Shown: positions 1 through 7,455 of the stretch, piece by piece
Layout: each line of letters opens with the position of its first letter
Position numbering within the stretch: position 1 is the stretch's first letter
Assembly: GCA_963730225.1 (NCBI GenBank)
Contig: CAVSQX010000001.1
Location: 1-64,000, forward strand
DNA from: CAVSQX01 sp963730225
Lineage (GTDB): Bacteria > Planctomycetota > Phycisphaerae > Tepidisphaerales > Tepidisphaeraceae
Length of the DNA: 64,000 nucleotides
Direction: 5' to 3'
Translations under genes and position numbers: made by a program
The notes under the pieces: generated by a model
Told to the model about the DNA's origin: nothing
The model's input: the letters and a program-made list of their open reading frames with translations, nothing else
Database searches by the model: none

Positions 1-16
1 CGGTTTCGAAAACCGG
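1..16 (+). repeat. Copy of the tRNA-Ser(CGA) anticodon-arm sequence (candidate attachment core)
   Basis: The first 16 bases are identical to the anticodon stem-loop of the complete tRNA-Ser at 24,881-24,896 and to 57,512-57,527. Identity stops after base 16, so the 3' half of the tRNA is not here. This is what a recombined attachment core would look like, but the upstream flank lies outside the window. Confidence 0.45.
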
Positions 17-211
17 AATCATGCCACACCAAGCGACGTTCCCACCGACACTTACAAACCCGCCGAAATTCACTTGTCACCTGACTTGTCACTAAACCTG
101 ACAAATCACCCCGAATTGGCCCATTTGATCCGAGCCTGGCCCGACCTGTCGGAAGCTGCTCGCGCCGGCATTCTGGCGATGGTGAAATCCGCCAAACAAC
201 TAAAAGGATGA
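2..211 (+). CDS. C-terminal end of a recombinase/integrase-like protein (partial)
   Basis: An open frame enters from the left edge and ends with TGA at 209-211. The 69 visible residues include LSPDLSLNLTNHPELAHL and AWPDLSEAARAGILAM. A 22-nt stretch (73-94) is identical to 24,707-24,728 at the end of the integrase gene, where an alternative frame also reads LSPDLSL. A similar tail (AWPSLPQGIVAGILAI) ends the serine recombinase at 57,325. I infer that this is the C-terminal extension of a site-specific recombinase whose catalytic part lies upstream of the window. Its stop overlaps the next start (ATGA), suggesting translational coupling. Confidence 0.5.
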   Translation, partial: GFENRNHATPSDVPTDTYKPAEIHLSPDLSLNLTNHPELAHLIRAWPDLSEAARAGILAMVKSAKQLKG

Positions 212-1104
212 CCACTATGACTACACTCTTGAAGATTGAATCGAATCGCCAGAACGCGCTGGCTTCCACCGGCCCGCAGACCGCCGAAGGCAAAGCCATC
301 GTATCCGGCAACGCAATGCGCCACGGTCTGTTGAGTTGGAAGCCCACTATCCCTGGCTTGGAAAACATCGAAGATTGGGAATCGCACCTTGAAATGACGA
401 TGGAATCGCTCGCCCCGGTTGGACACACCGAAACCTTGCTGGCAGAGCGGGCGGCGCTGCTGTTGTGGAGACTCGGCCGCGTGGCGCGGTACGAGCGCGA
501 GGCGACGGCGGTTGCGTTGGAGCACGCGGAGACTCGGAAGCGGCCAAAACTTGAAGATGCCGAACAATCCATCAACGCGGCGCAGGCGGTCGTGACCTTG
601 GCGGAGGAATTGCGAACGCTTCCACCGGAAACAGAACTTGATCCAGATGCCGCCGCAAAGGTGTTGGCCAAGGCGGCCATTGAGGCGAACGTCGATCTTT
701 ACGAAGATGAGAAAATTAAATGGCCGAGGTATGTGCAAGGCACGTTGGATGAAGTTGATTGGACGGCCACGCGACTGGTGGAATGTCTGGAAATGGTTGC
801 CGGGCGCACCGGCATTGTGGTCGACGAGCTACTGGCTGATACCACACGCGCGGTCGGCGATACCTTGAAAGAAGCGCAGCAGAAACGCGATAAGCTGCTG
901 GCGGACCATGACCGCGAGCGCCGATCCATGCTGTTGCCGGATACACTCACGCTGGAAAAGGTCAGCCGCTACGAAACGACGCTGGAGCGGAGCCTTTTCA
1001 AAGTCCTGCACGAGCTTGAGCGCCGCCAGGCGTCCCGCGACGGTCAGGCCGTCCCGCTGCCGGTGGCGGTGGACGTGAACCTATCCGGCCCGGCCCAGGA
1101 GTAG
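208..1104 (+). CDS. Hypothetical protein with N-terminal GPQTAEGKA motif
   Basis: A 298-residue soluble protein with no signal peptide or membrane segment. The N-terminus carries NRQNALASTGPQTAEGKA followed by NAMRHGL, a signature I know from many uncharacterised planctomycete proteins often found near recombinases. The rest is helical and charged with possible coiled coils (about residues 90-140 and 205-250). It starts by ATGA overlap with the recombinase tail upstream; a second in-frame ATG at 217 is possible. Function unknown; the context suggests cargo or a helper of an integrated element. Confidence 0.7.
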   Translation: MTTMTTLLKIESNRQNALASTGPQTAEGKAIVSGNAMRHGLLSWKPTIPGLENIEDWESHLEMTMESLAPVGHTETLLAERAALLLWRLGRVARYEREATAVALEHAETRKRPKLEDAEQSINAAQAVVTLAEELRTLPPETELDPDAAAKVLAKAAIEANVDLYEDEKIKWPRYVQGTLDEVDWTATRLVECLEMVAGRTGIVVDELLADTTRAVGDTLKEAQQKRDKLLADHDRERRSMLLPDTLTLEKVSRYETTLERSLFKVLHELERRQASRDGQAVPLPVAVDVNLSGPAQE

Positions 1105-1266
1105 GGCCGGTGGGTTTGTTTGGCAGAAAACATGTAATTGCTGGCTCCGATTTCACTCTCACCCACCGTCAACCCAGATGATTTAGGAAAATCCAAGCGC
1201 TGGACCAATCTACTTGACGCCCGCCCGCCTTCGGCGACGATCCCTAATCATCGCGCCGGAAGTGAA

Positions 1267-2214
1267 ATGACAAGCCCTTATTCAATCATCGACGTTTCCG
1301 GTTGGGCCATTGATCGCGTCGAACAGATGGGATCAAAAAAGAAAGTCTGGCTTTTTCATCCAAATGGACAGCGCTGGCTCTTTAAGGAAAACCGGCCCGG
1401 CACGGGCGAAGACTGGTCCGAAAAGATTGCAGCCGAGATAGCGGCGCTAATGAAATTGCCCCACGCCAATGTGGAATTGGCGGTTCACGGTGGAGTTGTC
1501 GGGGCGATTTCGCAGGATTTCATTTCCGATCGGCGCTCCGCACAACTGGTGCACGGGAATGAATTGATCGTTGAATTGGGCGATGCGGCCTATCCGGCCA
1601 CACGGCAACGATATCGCGTCTCCGAACACACCGTAATCCGGGTGCTAACGGCTCTACAAAATGACTTCATCGCGTTGCCGGCCGGCGCTGAACTGCCGGA
1701 TGCAGTAACTTCCGCGCCGGAGCTATTCGTCGGCTATCTGTTGCTCGATGCGCTAATTGGCAATACTGACCGACACCACGAGAATTGGGCGGTCATTGAC
1801 CGCAGACAGCCGGAAGGCGCAAAACGCCTGGCGGAGCTTGCGCCGACGTTTGACCATGCGTCGTGCCTTGGCCGAGAACTGACCGACATTCGCCGGGAGG
1901 AAGCATTCAAAACCAAGGACGGCAATCGGACTGTGGGAGCCTATTGCGAGCGCATGCAATCCGCGCTTTACCTACAGGAGGGGGACGCCAAGCCGTTACA
2001 TCCCATACAGGTTGTGAAGACCGCCTCGGAGGCTTTCCCCAAGGCCGTCGAGTGCTGGGTGAAAGTCATTGAAGCGATTTCAAGCCAACAAATACGCGAC
2101 ATCATTGACGCGGTTCCATCTGCACGCATGAGTTTGCCGGCTCGTCAATTTTGTGTCGCCATGCTAGAATACACCGGCCGATCTATACATCAGGCCTTCG
2201 GAATTAGTCCATGA
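1267..2214 (+). CDS. HipA-like Ser/Thr kinase
   Basis: The frame is open from a TTG at 1138, but homology to the kinase begins near the ATG at 1267, which I prefer (about 315 residues). A lysine in WLFKEN and a glutamate in KIAAEIAALM fit the ATP-binding lobe. GNTDRHHENWAVI matches the HipA catalytic loop, and FDHASCLG matches its metal-binding loop, so the kinase looks catalytically complete. HipA-family kinases phosphorylate translation-related targets such as tRNA synthetases in toxin-antitoxin systems. No HipB-type antitoxin is adjacent; the partner here is the HIRAN-domain gene, whose start overlaps this stop by 4 nt. Confidence 0.75.
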   Translation: MTSPYSIIDVSGWAIDRVEQMGSKKKVWLFHPNGQRWLFKENRPGTGEDWSEKIAAEIAALMKLPHANVELAVHGGVVGAISQDFISDRRSAQLVHGNELIVELGDAAYPATRQRYRVSEHTVIRVLTALQNDFIALPAGAELPDAVTSAPELFVGYLLLDALIGNTDRHHENWAVIDRRQPEGAKRLAELAPTFDHASCLGRELTDIRREEAFKTKDGNRTVGAYCERMQSALYLQEGDAKPLHPIQVVKTASEAFPKAVECWVKVIEAISSQQIRDIIDAVPSARMSLPARQFCVAMLEYTGRSIHQAFGISP

Positions 2215-3012
2215 GCGAAACCACGGATATCCTGTTTGTTGCTTGGCAAGATGCCACTGACCAGCGCTATTGGCCTGTTGCCCGGCTAGTGAAGCGCCGC
2301 GAGCCTCGCGCGCCCGCCTACGAATTCGCCTATATCCAAGGCGCAGCGCGAAGCGAAAAAGAAGGGCTTTCAGCCGTTCATGGCCTTTCCAAATCTTGAG
2401 GCCGTCTACCGCAGCGATGAATTGTTTCCATTCTTTTCCAACCGCCTATTGTCGGAATCGCGCCCTGACCGCGCCGTTTACATTCAGCGGTTGGGATTGG
2501 ACCCTGCCCACCCCGACGAGTTTGCGATTCTTGCTCGAAGCGGCGGCGGGCGCGCAACGGATCCAATCGAGCTATTTCCGTTCCCAAGCTGGGGCGATGT
2601 AGGTGGATATACGACGTACTTCTGCGTCCACAGTTTGCGTCACCTGAATCCCGTCTGCCAGCAACGGGCCTTGGAATTACAGCCTGGCGAGCGCCTATTC
2701 CTTCTGACTGACTGCCAGAATCCCGTTGACCCAGCGGCGATGGTGCTCCGCACCAAGGATTGTGTCATCGTGGGTTATCTGCCGGGCTATTTGCTTCAAG
2801 ACGCATGGCAGCTAGCACAAGGTTGCGGCTACATTGATTTTGAGGTTGCGCAGGTCAATCCGCCGCCGGCACCGCTAAGTCAACGGCTACTTTGCAAAAT
2901 GTCATCATGCTGGCCGGACGAAAATTTCGTTCCGTTTTCATCGCCCACTTACCAGCCCATTTCGGCAGATGCTTCGCAAGTTAAGCGTGGCATTGTTGAA
3001 CTGGCGCATTAA
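2211..3012 (+). pseudogene. HIRAN-domain protein, frameshifted (partner of the HipA-like kinase)
   Basis: Two overlapping frames together encode one protein. The first starts at 2211 (MSETTDILFVAWQD) and stops at 2399. The second supplies FQPFMAFPNLEAVYRSDELF through to 3012. Removing one G from the GGG near 2366-2368 restores a continuous frame of about 266 residues. The middle part (ERLFLLTDCQNPVDPAAMVL, then VGYLPGYL) matches the HIRAN pattern of a DNA-end-binding module seen in helicases and, as here, next to HipA-like kinases. Either the gene is inactivated by a 1-nt insertion or the assembly has an error. The pairing with the kinase suggests a toxin-antitoxin-like or regulatory unit. 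Confidence 0.7.
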
Positions 3013-3016
3013 ACTT

Positions 3017-3376
3017 TCATTCGTTGATCGGCAACACGCGTTCAATTTCGTCGCGAGTGGTGGGAAAATTGCGGTGGATGAATTGCAATGCCACCCACAT
3101 TTGGGTTCCCACAAAGACCCGCAATTGCTTTCTGTGGGTATGAACGACGCCAACCAAGCGAGCTTTGTCCGGCGCAAGTGATTCGGCAGCATCCCCAGCA
3201 AGAAGAATGCGCCAGATTCCACCACCGCTCATGCCAACGTGATCGAGGGAGGGCAGTGGTTGTCCGTTCGTGTCAACCAACCGCTCAACGTCCAGGACGA
3301 CGTTCAACTTTGGATCATAAAGTTTCGGATTCCCCCGACCGAACCCGTATAAGTCGGCGGTGATTCCAACCGTTCA
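3017..3376 (-). pseudogene. C-terminal fragment of an unidentified protein, cut at the tRNA array
   Basis: A minus-strand frame ending at 3017 stays open to about 3376 and then meets a stop 4-5 bp before the first tRNA. The clearest motif is GMSGGGIW, followed by LVGVVHTH. The SGG motif is reminiscent of the C-terminal part of trypsin-like serine proteases, but this is weak. The first ATG at 3307 lies inside conserved-looking sequence, so I read this as a 5'-truncated gene whose N-terminus was replaced by the tRNA cluster. Confidence 0.35.
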
Positions 3377-3380
3377 CCCA

Positions 3381-3454
3381 TCAGGGATAGTTCAACTCGG
3401 TAGAACGCTCGGCTCTGAACCGAGATGTCGGAGGTTCGAATCCTTCTCCCTGAA
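3381..3454 (+). tRNA. tRNA-Gln(CTG)
   Basis: Acceptor TCAGGGA (3381-3387) pairs with TCCCTGA (3447-3453). D stem GTTC/GAAC, anticodon stem CTCGG/CCGAG with loop CTCTGAA (anticodon CTG), and T arm GGAGG-TTCGAAT-CCTTC are all present. No CCA is encoded. First gene of the array; only one base separates it from the next tRNA. Confidence 0.9.
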
Positions 3455-3455
3455 C

Positions 3456-3528
3456 TGAGCTGTAGTTCAACCGGTAGCAACGCCGGTCTTTGAATCCGGA
3501 GATCGTGGTTCGAATCCACGCGGCTCAG
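3456..3528 (+). tRNA. tRNA-Gln(TTG)
   Basis: Acceptor TGAGCTG pairs with CGGCTCA (3521-3527). The anticodon loop CTTTGAA gives anticodon TTG. The anticodon stem (CCGGT/TCCGG) has a T-T mismatch next to the loop, and the D stem is imperfect. T arm CGTGG-TTCGAAT-CCACG is intact. Second glutamine tRNA in the array. Confidence 0.85.
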
Positions 3529-3533
3529 CTGCT

Positions 3534-3632
3534 TACCCATGTAGGTCAACCGGTAGAGCGCGCGGCCGTTAACCGCGGTTAACCCCGCCGTCTCTTGGGA
3601 GATTCACGGGGGTTCAATTCCCTCCCTGCGCA
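3534..3632 (+). tRNA. tRNA-like gene, anticodon GTT (Asn?), atypical
   Basis: A D-arm-like stretch is followed by a perfect anticodon stem CGCGG/CCGCG around loop CCGTTAA (anticodon GTT, Asn). A T arm (GGGGG-TTCAATT-CCCTC) follows about 30 nt later. The space between contains a possible hairpin (CCGTCTC/GAGATTCACGG), as if it were a class II variable arm or an insertion. The acceptor pairs only in part (GTAGG with CCTGC). A perfect 16-bp palindrome, GTTAACCGCGGTTAAC, spans the anticodon region. It could be a recombinant or decayed tRNA-Asn. Confidence 0.45.
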
Positions 3633-3650
3633 CTGAAATGCAAACTCGAC

Positions 3651-3723
3651 GCGCCGGAAGTTCCAATGGCGGAACACCCGCCTCCAAATCGGGAAGCGGC
3701 AGGTTCGATCCCTGCCCGGCGTG
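3651..3723 (+). tRNA. tRNA-Trp(CCA)
   Basis: Acceptor GCGCCGG pairs with CCGGCGT (3716-3722) with one G-T pair, and G73 follows. D stem GTTCC/GGAAC and loop CTCCAAA give anticodon CCA. The anticodon stem CCCGC/TCGGG has a mismatch next to the loop. T arm GCAGG-TTCGATC-CCTGC is intact. 73 nt. Confidence 0.88.
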
Positions 3724-3734
3724 CTGAAGAATCC

Positions 3735-3817
3735 GAGGTAGTGGCCGAATGGAAAGGCGCGGGCCGGCAAAGCCCGTCGGAGAAATCCTCTCGCTGGTTC
3801 GATTCCAGCCTGCCTCT
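3735..3817 (+). tRNA. Class II tRNA with anticodon GCA (Cys-like), U73
   Basis: Acceptor GAGGTAG pairs with CTGCCTC (3810-3816) and the discriminator is T. D stem GCC/GGC and a long variable arm (CGG-AGAAATCCT-CTCG region) give a class II, Ser/Leu-like body of 83 nt. The anticodon loop CGGCAAA reads GCA, the Cys anticodon, but has G instead of T at position 33. U73 and GCA are both recognition elements of cysteinyl-tRNA synthetase, whereas bacterial tRNA-Ser normally has G73. A class I shape is normal for tRNA-Cys, so this is a non-canonical tRNA. Confidence 0.7.
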
Positions 3818-3829
3818 TGAAGAAATGAT

Positions 3830-3904
3830 GGTGATCGTAGCTCAACCGGTCAGAGCACCGGGCTGTGAACCCGGTCTGTGTGAGTTCGAGCCTCACCGAT
3901 CACC
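3830..3904 (+). tRNA. tRNA-His(GTG)
   Basis: Acceptor GTGATCG pairs with CGATCAC (3897-3903). An additional G at 3830 faces C73, the G-1:C73 pair diagnostic of tRNA-His. D stem GCTC/GAGC, anticodon stem CCGGG/CCCGG with loop CTGTGAA (GTG), and T arm GTGAG-TTCGAGC-CTCAC are perfect. Last gene of the array. Confidence 0.93.
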
Positions 3905-4072
3905 CTGCCGCAATGCGCCGCCCGATGTCCGCCTGCATCCACGGGAAAGGATGCCGTTCAGCTAACGCCCACATTCTCACGTTGCCCCTGACCATCAAAG
4001 CTGTCATACCTTGCCGCCAGACTCGGCTGCCTGATTAGTGCTCTGTCGGTCTTTGTGCGCGAGTCCTCAAAG

Positions 4073-4785
4073 CTATCCCAAGAAACAGTCGCCCGTCGGT
4101 TTTTCGGCATCGAGCGGAGCGCCACGTCGTTTTTTGGCGGCGAGCGTTCGCTCCAGCCATCCCATCCAGCCGTACATTCCTGCGCCGCTGACGGCTGAAA
4201 GCTCGAAGATGGCGATGGCGGGATCGACCGATTGAACATCGCAACGAAAGACGTGCTCGTTGAATTTCACCAGCGGCTGCATGTCGATTTGCGTGAGCAG
4301 GACCGCCGAAGAATTCTGAAGAAGAGCGCGATATTCCGCGGCCTTGTCGTCGCCACCACCGACCGCAAATGCGGCAACCGTCGTGCCCTGGCCAAGATCC
4401 TCCAGCGGAGCCAGGCCGCCGCAGGCTTCGATTAGAATCAGATCGAGTTCTGTCAGCGGCATCTTCGAAATGGCGTTCAAGATTTGTGTGGCTCGCGGCA
4501 CTGACGCATCAATCCACTCCACATGCTTGCAGTGCGGCCGTAGCCGCGCCGCATCGCGCTGGGCCGCCGGGTTGATCACAATGACGCCGACCCGTTTCGG
4601 CGCCGCCAGATGCTTGAGGGTGGCGTCGATCAATTCGGTCTTTCCCGCGCCGGGGGGCCGATCAGCCGAACCGCCAGAACACCGGCGTTGGCCAGTGCCT
4701 GGCGAATCAACGCCTGAGGCGGTGGATGCAGAACGAGTTTTTGCCCGCCTGCTTCCGTTGGTGTTTCATGGATGGTTTTGGTCAT
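4073..4785 (-). pseudogene. HypB/UreG-like GTPase, frameshifted
   Basis: The start at 4785 follows GGAGG seven bases upstream. The first frame runs to LIGPP and then leaves the reading frame; the other gives ELIDATLKHL through to GDCFLG. Adding one C to the C-run (six G on the + strand near 4656) restores a P-loop GPPGAGKTE. Further family features are HCKHVEWIDA (equivalent to the metal-binding CH site of HypB), DLILIEACG, and WMGWL at the end. The NKxD base-recognition motif is replaced by TQID. HypB/UreG proteins insert nickel into enzymes, but no hydrogenase or urease gene is nearby; the position behind cydAB suggests metal or cofactor delivery linked to the oxidase. The frameshift may be a sequencing error. 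Confidence 0.7.
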
Positions 4786-4919
4786 GGCACACCTCCAAAA
4801 GGTTTGCGGACAAATCGGTCCGCGGCGATTTTGAACTTGGCCAGACACCGTGTCCGGCTACCAGCGCAATCGAGCCGCATTCGCACAGGGCCGGCGAGAT
4901 TGGCGACGCGGGCGCGCAT
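4782..4919 (-). CDS. Possible 45-residue protein between cydB and the GTPase gene
   Basis: An open frame starts in a TGATG overlap with the cydB stop and ends in an ATGA overlap with the GTPase start, so it fills the gap exactly. The peptide is arginine-rich with two cysteines (DCAGSRTRC) and has no membrane helix, so it is not CydX-like. Tight coupling on both sides supports translation; the lack of any recognised family argues against it. Confidence 0.35.
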   Translation of the reverse strand: MRARVANLAGPVRMRLDCAGSRTRCLAKFKIAADRFVRKPFGGVP

Positions 4920-5935
4920 CAGTAACTTTCCTCGTGCAAAACGACCGGCCCACGGAAAGCGCGATAAATAAAAACCGTGTAGCCAATCACCAGCGGCATC
5001 CCCACCAGTGCGATGATAAGCATGGCCGTCAGAGTCCGCTGGCTCGAAGCGCTGTTGTAAATGGTCAGGCTGGCCAACTCGTCGGTGCGGGATGGAAGCA
5101 GCCGGGGGAATAGCCCAACGGCGGCCAGGCCCATCATGCAGCCGATCATCGTTCCCGAAAGACCGACTGCGGCGGGATACCGGCCGGCGCACAGCGCCAC
5201 GAGAAACGCGACGGCGGCAACGACGAGCAGCACGATGAGGATCCAGGCGATCGGCGTCATTGCCGCATCGGCGAGCAGCGAACGGTTCGTGAATTCGGTT
5301 GCTATCGTGGCCGCGATGAACAGAACGATGCATACCGGCCAGGCTCCGATAGCGATCCGTGCGAAGCGCCGGCACATCCTGGCGTCCGTTTTACAGGCCA
5401 GGTACGCGGCCCCATGCATGATGAATACTGCCAGGGCCAGCACACCCACCAGCACGGCGTACGGATTCAACAATTCGATGAAGCTGCCGGAATAGGTTCC
5501 ATCTTTTGAAATTGGTAATCCGCGCAACACATTACCAAGCGCAACGCCAAACAACACGGGTAGCAGCATGCTGCAAACGCCGAAGGTAGTATCCCACGTT
5601 CGTCGCCAGCGCGGGCTATCCACCTTGCTACGGAATTCTATGGAAGTGGCGCGGAAAATGAGCGCGGCCAGCACGAGCATCAGCGCCAGGTAGAACGAAC
5701 TGAATGCGGTGGCATAGGCGGCCGGGAACGCGGCGAAGAGCGCTCCGCCGCCTGTGAGCAGCCACACTTCGTTGCCATCCCAAACGGGTCCGATGGCGTT
5801 GATGGAGATCCGCCGGTCTTCCTCTCCGCCAGACCATAGGTGCAGCGCACCGACGCCAAGATCGAACCCGTCCAGGATGACATACCCGCCCAGCAGCACA
5901 AAAATCAGGATGAACCAGATCGTTGCCAGTGTCAT
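4919..5935 (-). CDS. cydB: Cytochrome bd ubiquinol oxidase subunit II
   Basis: 338 residues with about eight to nine membrane helices. The N-terminal GFDLGVG and GPVWDGNEVWLL are hallmark CydB motifs. CydB is the structural partner of CydA in the heterodimeric quinol oxidase of the cytoplasmic membrane, which reduces oxygen to water with high affinity. The start overlaps the cydA stop by 4 nt, as is usual for this operon, and the downstream genes follow without gaps. Length is slightly below the usual 340-380. Complete. Confidence 0.95.
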   Translation of the reverse strand: MTLATIWFILIFVLLGGYVILDGFDLGVGALHLWSGGEEDRRISINAIGPVWDGNEVWLLTGGGALFAAFPAAYATAFSSFYLALMLVLAALIFRATSIEFRSKVDSPRWRRTWDTTFGVCSMLLPVLFGVALGNVLRGLPISKDGTYSGSFIELLNPYAVLVGVLALAVFIMHGAAYLACKTDARMCRRFARIAIGAWPVCIVLFIAATIATEFTNRSLLADAAMTPIAWILIVLLVVAAVAFLVALCAGRYPAAVGLSGTMIGCMMGLAAVGLFPRLLPSRTDELASLTIYNSASSQRTLTAMLIIALVGMPLVIGYTVFIYRAFRGPVVLHEESY

Positions 5936-7308
5936 TGGGCTACCGGCTCCTTCCCCTGCGCGGGCGAGGGCAAACCGGACTTCACGCCAAAATAAATCGC
6001 ATCAGGTCCATGCTGAACTTTGTTGACCAGCAGGTACACATAGAGCCAAAGTAGAACCGCATACATCGTCGCAAAGAGAATGATTGAGAACCAAAGGACC
6101 GCCGCGCTGAGATTGGTGGAGAACGCATCGGCGGTGCGGAGAACGCCGTAAACCGCCCACGGCTGCCGGCCCACTTCCGCGGCCATCCATCCCAGTTGGC
6201 ACGCCAACAGCGGCAAGGGAATTGACCAAACCAGCAGCTTTAGAAATCGACTTCCGTCAAACAGCGTTCCGTGCCACACCCGCCAGGTTCCGTAGGCGGT
6301 GGCCGCGATGAAATAAAGCCCGAGCACAACCATGTTATGAAAGGAAACAAACGTCAGCCACAAGGGCGGCAACTGGTCGGCGGGAAATTCATTGGCCCCC
6401 CTGATGCGGGCGTGAACATCGCCAAACGCCAGCCAGCTCAGCAGGCCGGGCAGTTCCGCTTTGGCTTTCAATTCCGGAGGCTTGGTGAATGGGATCGCGA
6501 ACATGACCAGCGGGGCGGAGGTGCGCGTGGTGTAGAGTCCTTCGATGGCGGCAAATTTCGCCGGCTGCGTGCGGGCGACCTGCTGCGCGTGAAGATGTCC
6601 AAACGGGAAAACCTCCAGCAGACTCACGACAAGTCCGAAAATCACCGCGAGTTTCAGGCACTTACGGCCGACGGCGTTGGCTCGATTTTTCAGCAGCAAG
6701 GCGGCGGAAATTCCCGCCATGAAAAACGCGCCGGCGATCAAGCACGCATCGAGCGTGTGAAAAAATCGTTGCCACATCGAGGGATTGAACACGGCCGCCG
6801 TAAAACTGGTTAGTTCTGCGCGGCCATTCTGGATGACATAACCCGCCGGCGTTTGCATCCATGAATTAGCCGCCAAAATCCAGAATGCAGAGATGGTCGA
6901 GCCAATTGCAACCATGAAGATTGCAAACCAGTGCCATTTCTTCGATACGCGATTTCGGCCAAAGAGGTAGAGTCCCAGAAATCCGCTTTCGAGGAAAAAT
7001 GCGAATACACCTTCGGCGGCCAGCGGGGCGCCGAAGATGTCACCGACGAACTTGGAGTATCTCGACCAGTTCATTCCGAACTGGAATTCCATGGGAATGC
7101 CCGTGGCCACGCCGACGGCGAATGTCAGGGCGAGAAGTCGACCAAAAAATCGTCCCGCGGCATCGGCGACGGCGTCGCCGTGTCGCCACGCCTGCCATTC
7201 CAGGATCGTCAACAGCCACGCCAGGCCGATGGTGATCGGCGGGAACAAAAAGTGAAACGCCGCCGTCATGGCAAACTGAATGCGACATAGTGTCCCGGTA
7301 TCGATCAT
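5932..7308 (-). CDS. cydA: Cytochrome bd ubiquinol oxidase subunit I
   Basis: 458 residues, multi-spanning. Visible ligands: His19 (AAFHFLFPP) for heme b595; two glutamates in the helix EGVFAFFLESGF; the histidine of FFHTLDA and the methionine of SFHNMV for heme b558. The quinol-binding Q loop contains TQPAKFAAIEG, with the lysine and glutamate that bind quinol, and is of the short type. GRQPW is also present. Unusually, the arginine normally next to the heme-ligand methionine (FRxM) is a histidine. First gene of a cydA-cydB-GTPase operon; a promoter motif shared with the porin lies 58-107 bp upstream. Confidence 0.96.
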   Translation of the reverse strand: MIDTGTLCRIQFAMTAAFHFLFPPITIGLAWLLTILEWQAWRHGDAVADAAGRFFGRLLALTFAVGVATGIPMEFQFGMNWSRYSKFVGDIFGAPLAAEGVFAFFLESGFLGLYLFGRNRVSKKWHWFAIFMVAIGSTISAFWILAANSWMQTPAGYVIQNGRAELTSFTAAVFNPSMWQRFFHTLDACLIAGAFFMAGISAALLLKNRANAVGRKCLKLAVIFGLVVSLLEVFPFGHLHAQQVARTQPAKFAAIEGLYTTRTSAPLVMFAIPFTKPPELKAKAELPGLLSWLAFGDVHARIRGANEFPADQLPPLWLTFVSFHNMVVLGLYFIAATAYGTWRVWHGTLFDGSRFLKLLVWSIPLPLLACQLGWMAAEVGRQPWAVYGVLRTADAFSTNLSAAVLWFSIILFATMYAVLLWLYVYLLVNKVQHGPDAIYFGVKSGLPSPAQGKEPVAQ

Positions 7309-7365
7309 AAACCATCCAGCCGCTTAGTTTCTGCTGACTTAGCGAAGTATCGAACATTTGGTTAG

Positions 7366-7415
7366 ATTCTGAAATCAGACCCAGCCCCACCGCTGACGTA
7401 GGGAAATCGCTTACG
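7366..7415 (-). promoter_or_regulatory. Putative response-regulator box and promoter of cydA
   Basis: On the minus strand an imperfect inverted repeat, CGTAAGCGATTTCCCTAC (7415-7398), is followed by GTC, 18 nt and GATTTCAGAAT, which can serve as an extended -10. The same ordered elements with identical 29-nt spacing occur upstream of the porin at 10,689-10,730, and the inverted repeat recurs at 14,281. I infer a NarL/FixJ-type binding site overlapping the -35 region; the regulator at 17,704 is the obvious candidate. Confidence 0.55.
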
Positions 7416-7455
7416 CCGGCGGCAGGTTCATTCCATAATTCCGTCCAGCGAGATT

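Noticed and set aside
1138..1266. TTG start of the HipA-like kinase at 1138
   Set aside because: The extra 43 residues are Pro/Ser-rich and unlike the family; the ATG at 1267 fits better.
3304..3965. Open frames across the tRNA array on both strands
   Set aside because: They read through tRNA genes and show the known artefact peptides of such regions; the tRNA folds explain the sequence.
4782..4919. CydX or CydZ small oxidase subunit
   Set aside because: The 45-residue frame has no membrane helix, which these subunits need.
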